A stretch of DNA of 53,158 bases, taken from positions 1 through 53,158 of IMG/VR virus record IMGVR_UViG_3300020183_000104. One strand, 5' to 3'. Source of the stretch: a virus. The first letter of the stretch is position 1; every line of letters starts with the position of its first letter. The position numbers were made by a program, and so were the translations under genes. The notes under the pieces are model-generated. The model did not search any database, had not been told where the DNA came from, and saw nothing but the letters and a program-made list of their open reading frames with translations. This document shows positions 1-8,300 of this stretch, in pieces.

Positions 1-62
1 CCAAGGTGCGCATCCACTTTGGTTGAAACTCAAAGCGCAAGTCGAACCTGAGGTACAAAAGA

Positions 63-275
63 ATGGAAATGGAAGTCAAACAAGCGCAGCTTGAGGGCGA
101 CCTGAAGGCTCATGAGCGCGAGTGCGCGATGCGTTATGCGGGAATCGAAAAGTCTTTTGAGTCTGGCAGCAGGCGCATGACGCGCATTGAGTACCTGCTG
201 TACGCGACGATCATTGCCGTCCTCTTCGGCCCAGGCGTGGCCGCAACCTTCGTTAAGAAGTTCTTCGGCCTATAG
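63..275 (+). CDS. small single-TM protein of the lysis cassette
   Basis: 70 aa. The first about 40 residues are charged and probably helical (MEMEVKQAQLEG..., then ERECAMRYAGIEKSFESG). One hydrophobic segment follows at about residues 45-62 (YLLYATIIAVLFGPGVAA), ending in a short basic tail. This N-in, single-TM layout is common among small phage proteins next to holins. The gene lies directly before a three-TM holin and a lysozyme, so a holin-accessory or antiholin role is plausible but inferred from position only. A GAGG ribosome site at about 49-53 supports the ATG at 63. No enzymatic motif is visible. Confidence 0.7.
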   Translation: MEMEVKQAQLEGDLKAHERECAMRYAGIEKSFESGSRRMTRIEYLLYATIIAVLFGPGVAATFVKKFFGL

Positions 276-276
276 T

Positions 277-762
277 ATGTTTGATCTCCTTGGCGGCGGA
301 TTACTTGGCTCAATCTTTGGGGGCTTATTCAGGCTTGCACCGGAAGTCTTGAAGTTCTTGGACAAAAAGAATGAGCGCAAACACGAACTCAGTATGTTTC
401 AGCTACAGACCGACCTGGAGAAAATGCGTGGTGAGTTTAAAATGGAGGAGAAGTATGTTGATTACTCCATTTCGCAGATGGATACGATTAAAGAGGCATT
501 TAAGGAACAGGCTGTCACTGCTAAGGAGGCTGGGTGGCTTGCGTCTTTTATCACTGCTGTTACCCGTCCGGGCCTTACTTGGATTGCTTTTGGCGTTTAC
601 GTGGCTGTTAAAGCAGCCGGTCTAACAATTGCTTTCCAGACCGACGCTAACTGGGCTGAGGTACTGACCAAGAGTTATGACGAGGACGATTTCGCCATGC
701 TTAACATGATGCTCACTTTTTGGTTCGTAGGTCGCAGCATTGAGAAGTACAACAAGTCATGA
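277..762 (+). CDS. putative holin, three-TM (GTA holin-like) family
   Basis: 161 aa from the ATG at 277, which sits just after the previous stop; in-frame codons upstream would overlap the previous gene. Hydrophobic segments lie at the N terminus (LLGGGLLGSIFGGLF), at about residues 88-118 (FITAVTRPGLTWIAFGVYVA and onward) and at the C terminus (MLNMMLTFWFVGRSI), separated by a charged region. This fits the three-TM holin family found in gene transfer agents and many tailed phages. The protein would permeabilise the inner membrane so the lysozyme encoded next can reach peptidoglycan. It overlaps the lysozyme start by 4 nt (ATGA), indicating translational coupling. The family call is from memory of the pattern. 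Confidence 0.72.
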   Translation: MFDLLGGGLLGSIFGGLFRLAPEVLKFLDKKNERKHELSMFQLQTDLEKMRGEFKMEEKYVDYSISQMDTIKEAFKEQAVTAKEAGWLASFITAVTRPGLTWIAFGVYVAVKAAGLTIAFQTDANWAEVLTKSYDEDDFAMLNMMLTFWFVGRSIEKYNKS

Positions 763-1226
763 ACGAGGCTAAGAAGCTTTGCAAAGATGTTTTCATCAAG
801 CCGTTTGAGGGGTTAGCAAAGCGTTTGCCTGACGGACGAGTCCAAGCCTACCCAGACCCCGGCACACGAGGACATCCTTGGACAATCGGCTGGGGTGCTA
901 CCGGACCGAGTATCAACCCCGGAACAATCTGGACGATACAGCAGTGCGAAGAGGCGCTGGACCATCACATAGAGTACTTTGTACAGGGCGTAACCAAGCT
1001 CTCACCCAAGATTCAGACTGCGCTACCTCGACGCATTGCCGCAGTGACAAGTTGGGTCTATAATTGTGGTTTAGGAAACTATCGGGTTTCCACGTTTAAG
1101 AAACGCGTTGATGCGGGGGATTGGGATGGTGCCGCTGAAGAGTGCATGAAATGGAACAAAGCTGCGGGAAGGGTTCTTCCCGGGCTTACGCGTAGGAGGG
1201 CAGCAGAAGCTGCATTCATGAGGTGA
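759..1226 (+). CDS. endolysin, GH24 (T4-type) lysozyme
   Basis: 155 aa, the usual size for GH24 phage lysozymes, which cut the glycan strands of peptidoglycan. The expected catalytic triad is visible: Glu17 in KPFEGL, Asp33 in AYPDPG and Thr42 in the WTIGWG motif. The C-terminal half carries the conserved stretches SWVYNCGLGNYRVSTF and LPGLTRRRAAEAAF (GL-RR-AE motif). There is no signal peptide or N-terminal anchor, so release should depend on the upstream holin. No Rz/Rz1 spanin pair is seen nearby. Start ATG overlaps the holin stop. The annotation is secure. Confidence 0.95.
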   Translation: MNEAKKLCKDVFIKPFEGLAKRLPDGRVQAYPDPGTRGHPWTIGWGATGPSINPGTIWTIQQCEEALDHHIEYFVQGVTKLSPKIQTALPRRIAAVTSWVYNCGLGNYRVSTFKKRVDAGDWDGAAEECMKWNKAAGRVLPGLTRRRAAEAAFMR

Positions 1227-1230
1227 AATC

Positions 1231-1860
1231 ATGGCAGTAACGATGACTTACACTAGCCTCGCTGCAGACGTTCAATCCTACTTGGAACGCACAGATACAG
1301 CCACTGTTGATAAAATCCCGACGTTCATCATGCTGGCCGAACAGATCCTGGCGGCAGAGATTAAATTTCTTGGCAACCTTACGGTAGATACCTCAACCCT
1401 CACTGCAAGTGACCCGGTGGTGGCTAAGCCCGCGCGGTGGCGAAAAACGGTTTCGATAAATGTGACTGTTGCAGGTGAACGTAGACCGGTGCTTGAACGT
1501 CGCTACGAGTACATACGGAACTATTGGCCCGACCCCACTGAGACCGGCGTGCCGCTCTATTATGCGGATTATGACTACACGCATTGGTTTCTGGGACCCA
1601 CTCCGGCTGCAGCCTACGCTTTTGAGGTGCTCTATTATGAGCGCCCAGTGCCGCTGGACTCCGCGAATCAAACAAACTGGTTCACCGAGTACGCGCCCCA
1701 GGCTATGCTCTACGGGTCACTCCTGCAAGCGATGCCATTTCTGAAGAATGACCCCCGGATCCCGATTTGGCAGTCGATGTACGATAAATACGTCGCTGAA
1801 CTCAGGACCGAAGACAAGCTTCGCATCGCCGATCGTCAAGCCGTAGCCGTGGACACATGA
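1231..1860 (+). CDS. head-tail adaptor / tail tubular protein A-like
   Basis: 209 aa. The N-terminal helical stretch (YTSLAADVQSYLERTD, then IPTFIMLAEQILAAEIKFLG) and the middle part with WRKTVSINV, YEYIRNYWPDPTETGVPLYY and HWFLGPTPAAAYAFEVLYYE resemble the adaptor (gp11-like, tail tubular A) family, which docks the tail onto the portal ring. The C-terminal helix (QSMYDKYVAELRTEDKLR) is typical too. A second member of the same broad family lies at 49608-50684, so this phage appears to have two. It is the first virion gene after the lysis cassette. The family assignment is by pattern, not by alignment. Confidence 0.7.
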   Translation: MAVTMTYTSLAADVQSYLERTDTATVDKIPTFIMLAEQILAAEIKFLGNLTVDTSTLTASDPVVAKPARWRKTVSINVTVAGERRPVLERRYEYIRNYWPDPTETGVPLYYADYDYTHWFLGPTPAAAYAFEVLYYERPVPLDSANQTNWFTEYAPQAMLYGSLLQAMPFLKNDPRIPIWQSMYDKYVAELRTEDKLRIADRQAVAVDT

Positions 1861-1861
1861 T

Positions 1862-3058
1862 ATGCCTACTTATGTCTCTCCTTTTACCGGCGACATCGTC
1901 CAGCCTACTGATGTAAGCTATCGATCGTTCACTCTTTCGGCAAATACCACGCTCGAATGGCCCCTGGCCAATAGTAATACCGGTACTTATGCCTCGAGGA
2001 TTATGGAAGTACTGCCGACCACGGCGGGGCTCACCCTCCGGATGCCTGCCGCCAACGCCACGTCGAACGGCACGGACTCGCTGATACGGAATCTAGGCGC
2101 TAGTGCTTTTACAGTTGCCGATAATGCTGGGAATACGATAGTTTCCATCGCCGCTGGACAGGCGCAGTACATCTACGTCACCACGAATTCTACGGCTGCA
2201 GGTACTTGGGGAGTTATCGCGTTTGGAATCGGATCTTCGGGGGCTGACGCGGCAGCACTGGCAGGTAAAGGGCTCCTAGCGATTACGACCACGTTAAATC
2301 AAAGCCACCCAGTGCTTGCAGCTTCATCGGGTGGTACGTTCGCTACCACCGATCGCGCACAAACGCGACTCTGGTCAGGTGGTGCAGGGAGTTACACGTT
2401 ACCTGCCGCATCGACGTTGGGCGATAACTGGTTCGCGTTGTTTAAAAACAACGGTACTGGCGCGTTCACGGTCTCGACTACTGGTGCTGAATTAATTGAT
2501 GGGACATCCGCCAAGGTCTTCAACCCCGGGGAATCGTCTTTCATCGTCTGTACTGGCAGTGATTATATTACGGTCGGTTATGGGGTGAATGCGAATTTTG
2601 CTTTCACAGCTTTAGTGAAATCCGTCGCTCCTGGTGGCACGACGACGTTGAATTCTAGCGAAGCGACTAACAACATCCAAACCTTCACTGGCGCACTCAC
2701 AAGCAACGCAACAGTGATTTACCCCCCGGTCGTGAATCTTTACGTAGTTAACAATCAGACTTCGGGTTCATTCACGCTGACTCTCAGCACTGGCCTGGGC
2801 GCAACGACTGTGGTGGCGCAAGGTACCAGAGCCACGGTAATTTGCGACGGCACGAATTTTTTCACCGCGAGTTCGGTTTCGGTGACTTCGGCAACGGTGA
2901 CTCTATTGGACGGCACTGTCACCACACCATCGTTGTCCTTCGCTTCCGAAACCGGTACCGGGCTTTGGCGTCCCGCAGCGGGTCAATTAGCATTCGCAGT
3001 GACTGGGGTAAATAAGTTCCTTTTGACGTCCGAGGGCCTAGCCGGGGGTGCGTTTTAA
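1862..3058 (+). CDS. beta-rich tail fibre / virion surface protein
   Basis: 398 aa, rich in Thr, Ser, Gly and Ala, with short repeated beta-strand-like phrases. It contains the sequence type seen in phage fibres and decoration proteins (TGTGLWRPAAGQLAFAVTG near the end). There is no enzymatic motif. The C terminus ends in LLTSEGLAGGAF; the fibre protein at 51027-52727 also ends in GGAF, which suggests a shared C-terminal tip. The stop codon overlaps the next start by one base. Its place between an adaptor and the tail hub gene supports a virion role. Exact position in the virion is unknown. Confidence 0.6.
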   Translation: MPTYVSPFTGDIVQPTDVSYRSFTLSANTTLEWPLANSNTGTYASRIMEVLPTTAGLTLRMPAANATSNGTDSLIRNLGASAFTVADNAGNTIVSIAAGQAQYIYVTTNSTAAGTWGVIAFGIGSSGADAAALAGKGLLAITTTLNQSHPVLAASSGGTFATTDRAQTRLWSGGAGSYTLPAASTLGDNWFALFKNNGTGAFTVSTTGAELIDGTSAKVFNPGESSFIVCTGSDYITVGYGVNANFAFTALVKSVAPGGTTTLNSSEATNNIQTFTGALTSNATVIYPPVVNLYVVNNQTSGSFTLTLSTGLGATTVVAQGTRATVICDGTNFFTASSVSVTSATVTLLDGTVTTPSLSFASETGTGLWRPAAGQLAFAVTGVNKFLLTSEGLAGGAF

Positions 3059-5061
3059 TGACTTCTAAAGTCTTCGCTCTAGACACGAAGCCAGGAATCC
3101 AAAGGGATGGTACGCTTTTTGACAAGCTGTACTACACGGACGGTCGCTGGGTACGGTTCCAACGTGGAAGACCCAGAAAGATCGGCGGGTATTCGAAGAT
3201 CACCAGTTCTATTCGTGGACCAGTGCGAGGAATGTTCGTGAACCCCCAAGGGGTGTTGAACAATGTGTTCACTGGCTACTCGGGTGGTCTCCAGAAGACT
3301 CCTGTAAATAACAGTGGTGTTGGCTCCGGAGTGTCAAACATGACACTTACCGATTTCACGGCCAACGCGAATAATCTTTGGCAATTCGACTCCTTCACGG
3401 ACACACTGGGGTCTGGTCTTACTTACCTTCTTGCACATCCTGGACAGAATCTCGCGGATCTTAACAGCTCAGCTAACACCCCGGTGCTGGCCGGTGACAT
3501 TACGGGGTCCGCACTTGGGAAGATCGGAACGTTTACCGATTCGGTCACTCTTACCACTGGCTCTAACACGGGCACAATAGCAACGGCTAACCCATTAATC
3601 GGCGAAGGTCAAACCGTCTCACCGTCTACGAATTTCGCGGCCGGGACTACAGTAGTTAGCATTGTAAGTACTACGGTGACATTTTCGACCAACGCTTTGA
3701 CCACTGGCGCAGCGACCCTTACGTTCGACAATAACGTCAGCGTCTCGGGTGGCGTGGTGGTCCTGCACCCCTATGTGTTCGTCTACGGTAATAATGGATT
3801 AATACGCAATTGTTCAAGTGCTAATTTCCAGGACTGGGTCACCGCTGACGCAAACGAGGTGAACGTTGCCACTGGTAAAATTGTTCAAGGACTACCGGTT
3901 CGAGGCGGTTCAAATTCACCCTCGGGACTTTTTTGGTCGCTGGATTCTTTGGTTCGTGTCAGTCTTGCTCCGACTACGATTACCGCAGGCGCGACGACGA
4001 TCACTCAATACTGGCGCTCCGATATCATTTCGACCCAGTCTTCGATCATGTCTTCGCAATGCGTCATAGAATACGACGGTATTTACTATTGGTGCGGCGT
4101 CGATCGATTCCTATTATATAATGGAGTCGTAAAGGAAATTCCGAATTCGTTTAATCAGAACTACTTCTTCGATAATCTTAATTACACCTATCGTGAAAAA
4201 GTCTGGGTTACCAAGGTTCCCCGTTTCGGTGAGGTCTGGTGGTTCTTTCCGAATGGATCCTCCGAGTCTGAATGCAATGATGCGGTGATCTACAATATTC
4301 GCGAAAACTGCTGGTACGATGTCGGTACAGCGGTCGGAGCACGTAGATCCACCGGATATTTCTCGCAAGTCTTCGCACGACCGATCGAAGCTGGGAATGA
4401 AATCGCATCTGCGAACGGTATCGAGAGCCTCACAATCACTAATTCTGGCGCTGGATACACTAATGGAACTTACAATAATCGAGCCTTGACGGGCGGCACC
4501 GGAACTGGCGCTACCGCGAACATTATCGTCGCTGGTGGTATTATCACTTCAGCTATCATCTACAACCCGGGACAAGGTTACACGGTCGGGGACGTACTGT
4601 CTGCTTCTATCCCCGCCGGTGCTGGACTCTTGCTTACCGTCGCCACAATCGGAAATTACGTTACCATGTGGCAACACGAATACGGGACCGACGCCGTTGA
4701 TGGCGCTTCGGTGCTTGCGATCGAATCTTATTTCGAGACCAACGACCTTGGGTGGGTCTCAGGTGGACCCTCAGAACCGACAGCCACCGGCCAAAACAAT
4801 TGGTTGCACTTGGAGCGGGTAGAACCCGATTTTATCCTCTCTGGTGAGATGGATATGTACGTTAAAGGCAGGTCTTACGCGCAGGGGACTGACGATACTA
4901 CGGGACCGTACACTTTTGATTCTTCGACCACTAAGATCGATCTTCGTGAGCAACGTCGAGAGTTACGGCTGCAGTTCGTATCAAACGTTGCTGGTGGTAA
5001 TTACCAGCTGGGAAAATTACTGCTAAGCGCGGATCTAGGCGATGTTCGAGGTTATTCATAA
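3058..5061 (+). CDS. tail hub / DNA stabilisation protein (P22 gp10-like)
   Basis: 667 aa. The N terminus (KPGIQRDGTLFDKLYYTDGR, then WVRFQRGRPRKIGGY) is the hallmark of a phage structural family related to P22 gp10 packaged-DNA stabilisation proteins and other tail nozzle proteins. The remainder is beta-rich and contains aromatic stretches such as YWCGVDRFLLYNG and VWWFFPNGSSESECND, as expected for a propeller-like hub. A Gly-rich insert (NSGAGYTNGTYNNR and the related NPGQGYTVGDVLSA) looks like an inserted small repeat module. It is followed with 1-nt overlap by the next small gene. Role: closes the portal channel and builds the tail stub. Confidence 0.72.
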   Translation: MTSKVFALDTKPGIQRDGTLFDKLYYTDGRWVRFQRGRPRKIGGYSKITSSIRGPVRGMFVNPQGVLNNVFTGYSGGLQKTPVNNSGVGSGVSNMTLTDFTANANNLWQFDSFTDTLGSGLTYLLAHPGQNLADLNSSANTPVLAGDITGSALGKIGTFTDSVTLTTGSNTGTIATANPLIGEGQTVSPSTNFAAGTTVVSIVSTTVTFSTNALTTGAATLTFDNNVSVSGGVVVLHPYVFVYGNNGLIRNCSSANFQDWVTADANEVNVATGKIVQGLPVRGGSNSPSGLFWSLDSLVRVSLAPTTITAGATTITQYWRSDIISTQSSIMSSQCVIEYDGIYYWCGVDRFLLYNGVVKEIPNSFNQNYFFDNLNYTYREKVWVTKVPRFGEVWWFFPNGSSESECNDAVIYNIRENCWYDVGTAVGARRSTGYFSQVFARPIEAGNEIASANGIESLTITNSGAGYTNGTYNNRALTGGTGTGATANIIVAGGIITSAIIYNPGQGYTVGDVLSASIPAGAGLLLTVATIGNYVTMWQHEYGTDAVDGASVLAIESYFETNDLGWVSGGPSEPTATGQNNWLHLERVEPDFILSGEMDMYVKGRSYAQGTDDTTGPYTFDSSTTKIDLREQRRELRLQFVSNVAGGNYQLGKLLLSADLGDVRGYS

Positions 5062-5303
5062 TGGCGCTAGTCTACGATCCTCGTTACCATACCTGGGATT
5101 CTTGGGCTTCGCTCATGGTCGAGGCTTATGGTGCGCAGCAGCTCGAGATTCCAGAAAGTGAAGACAATTGGAAATCTTGGGCCGCAGGATTCGCTGGGAT
5201 CGATTTGTTCGTCAAAGACGCGGTACCTAGTCCCTATGTGTTTGAGAATTGGGATGACTGGGCTACGGAATTAGTTAACGTTGTAAGCACGGCGGTGAAA
5301 TAA
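5061..5303 (+). CDS. small conserved virion-region protein
   Basis: 80 aa, acidic and rich in Trp (WDSWASLMVEAYG, NWKSWAAG, NWDDWATEL). The repeated W-x-x-W pattern is the main feature. It has no signal peptide or TM segment. Its start overlaps the stop of the tail hub gene by one base, so it is probably cotranslated with it. A gene of this size between the hub and the giant ejection-type protein suggests a chaperone or minor virion component, but nothing in the sequence proves a function. Confidence 0.6.
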   Translation: MALVYDPRYHTWDSWASLMVEAYGAQQLEIPESEDNWKSWAAGFAGIDLFVKDAVPSPYVFENWDDWATELVNVVSTAVK

Positions 5304-5328
5304 TAGGCGCCATGAACGGAAGGTAAAG

Positions 5329-8300
5329 ATGAGTCCGCTCAAAAAATACGCTGAAGAGGTACGTAAAGCCGGACGCTACGGCGATACCATACTTGCGCAC
5401 ATTACTCCGCGCGAAGCAAGTATTTTGCAGCTTCTTGGCGGTTCAGGAAACGAGAATCCACAGACAGGATTGCCAGAATTTGTAACTGATGTGGATATTA
5501 AAGCGTATATAGACGCAGTGCTGGCAGGGGGTGGTTCGGACGCCGAGAAAGCAGCAACAATTAATGCAGCAGCAGAACAATATGGGGTCAGTAATGCGCG
5601 AATTTCGCAGGCGACGGGGTACAGCCAAGACGTAGTCGATGCATATCTTGCACTTCCACCTCCACCTCCACCTCCACCTCCACCTCCACCTCCACCTCCA
5701 CCTCCACCTCCACCTCCACCTCCACCTCCATCCCCTCTAGCATATACATATGACGATTATTATGGGGCTGTCTATACTCCCCCTTCTCCTTCACCTACTT
5801 ATACAGAAGAACTTAAACAAATCTACAATGATCTTGTAGGGCAAGGTAAAAGTCATGCAGAAATTCAAGAAATAGCAGATCAACACGGCGTAGGCAATAT
5901 TGATGCTTACCGTCCTTCAACACCACCTCCACTTCTATCAACAACAGGAGTATCTCAGACGACTTCTTCAGAAAATCCTTCATCTCCGAATGATCTTTCT
6001 ACTCCGGCTGTAAGTTTAACAGAAATTAAAGACACTTTTACAAGAGCGATAAAAAATCCTACGCAACAATATTCTGAAGGTCCTGAATTGGGTTTAGTTG
6101 GTCAAGATTTTGATATTGGTACGGTAGTTAGAGATTATGGATTAGATTCGGTTTTACAAGCAGTGAAAGGAAATTCAACGCTTGAAACTTTGGCAAAGGC
6201 GGCCTTAGGCGATGAAAAAGTAAACACCCCATTAGGGAATCTTTGGGCAAGAGATGCAAGGGCAATATTTAGTAATTTTGAAAAAGCCGGAATCAGCAAT
6301 ATTGAAAACATTCCTATCAACGAAAGAGTAGAGAATGTTGCAACTTTGCAATCGGGCCGTTCAACGTGGGGCTTTGATCTTGTTCCGCAAGAAAATGGCG
6401 GGCTTTCTGTTGAAAGCAGCGTTATTTACAAGGCGCCTTGGTATTCAGATTATGCGCCTATTTTGGCGATTGCATCAATTTTCCCTTCCCCAGTACAACC
6501 ATTTGCCATAGCAGCAAATGCTGCGATTGCAATAAAAGAAGGTGAACCGCTCCAAGCTATCGCTGCGCTTGCCCCACTGGCAGGGCTAGACACGGTAGCC
6601 ACCGTTGCTCGAGTCGCAGATGCTGTAGAGAAAGGAGATGCGCTTCAAGCTGCTGTGACACTTGCGGGTAGTAAAGTAGGTGCAGACATCGGGAATATAG
6701 AAATTTTTGATGGTGTAAATGTAAAGCAAGTGCTCCAAACGGTAAATACCGTCGATTTATTAAGCGAAGGGAAGACAGGTGCAGCATTAGTATCCGCTGG
6801 TAATGCGATGGGAAATCAAGAAATTGTTGCAGCGGGACAAACAATTCTTTTTGCAGATGCTTTAGAGTCCGGAAACCCTGCAGCTATGGTAAATGCTGCT
6901 GTGAATTTAGGAAATACGGTTCATCGAGCAGCAGGAACAGGTAATGCCCCAATTGATCGCAGTCTTGACACTCCATATACTGGCGACACGTACCAAGATA
7001 TTTTGCGTACGGCAGATGCAGCAAATATAGCCGACATTGATTCTCAACTTGGGTTCCAAATCGGTGACAGCGGTTACTCACGGGTCGCTGCGCTCTCGAC
7101 TGCCGATAAAGAAAGTCTAGACGTCAAGCAGGATTTAGGTGCTTTGGCCTTTGCTGCTGCTAAAGCCGCAGGAGCGGATGACCAGACCGCATTCGATGTG
7201 TCCAAAGCCGCGACTGTGGGTATTGTAGCGCCTAGAACGAGTATAACTTCGCTCGACACGACCTTCGATCCTGATCTCGTGGAGCTCACCGCAAAAGAAG
7301 CGGCGCAAATGGATGCCGGAGAAGCCATAGGTACTGGCGCACTAAATTCTTTAACAGCAAGTAACAATCCAACTGAAGATGAGCAGATTAGTCTTGCGCA
7401 AACGAATCAAGCGGTTGGCAGCTTGCTTAGAGACTTTTCAGCCATTGGCTCTACAATTGAGCCAACCGATCTTGCAGACAGTTTAAGACTACTTAAAGAC
7501 CCTTCTGGAAAACCTTTGCCCGAGTCGGAAGTTACAAGACTTGTTAGTACAGCAACCATGAATCGGACAGGCGTCGATATCATGATGCAGTATTCAAAGG
7601 TTAACCCAGAGTCCGGTATTGCACAGCTAGAGCGCAACACTGCCTTGGCGCAAATGGTGGCGGCGGGATTTTCCTCGGAGCGAGCCAATAACCTGCTTAA
7701 TGGTATTGATGCACAAAAGGCAATCGGATTAGAGAACAATCGCAGCATTCAATCTGCATATAGCAATTTCACATCTGGAAAAGGCACGGAAGAGCAGTTA
7801 CGAAACGCAATGACATCGGCCGGTTACGCAGATGCAGAAATCAATAATGTAGTTATGCAAGGCAGAGCAATCATTGAAGGTGGCAAACTCACTCCTGGCG
7901 AACGGGTTCAAGAACGTGCCGCGAACTTACCTGACATTCGAGCAGAAATCGCAGGTAAATCCACATTTAATGATGCTTATAGACTAGCCCGAGAAAAATT
8001 AGGTGCTGGAGCAACTTTCACTTGGCAGGGCAGGAGTTATAGTACCGCAACGGCGCAAGAACGACCTGACTTAACAGGTAGAACGACAACAGCAGGGCCT
8101 TCTACAACCGTATCTGAAGCAAACACATCACAGCAAGATACAACACCAACTGCTCAATCAGGTACATCACAGCAAGATACAACACCAACTGCTCAATCAG
8201 GGCAGACTGTGAAGGTTGCTGGCCCTGGAGGAAGAACTTTTACGGTAAAGCTCCCGCTTTCTAAGCAGGAAATTGCTGACAGGAACGCGACCGGCATGTT

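Noticed and set aside
1-62. A gene beginning before base 63
   Set aside because: No start codon with a ribosome site lies in these bases. One frame stays open to base 94 and could be the end of a gene entering from the left, but it is too short to annotate.
5656-5730. CCACCT run as a CRISPR or regulatory repeat
   Set aside because: It is an in-frame coding microsatellite with no spacers.
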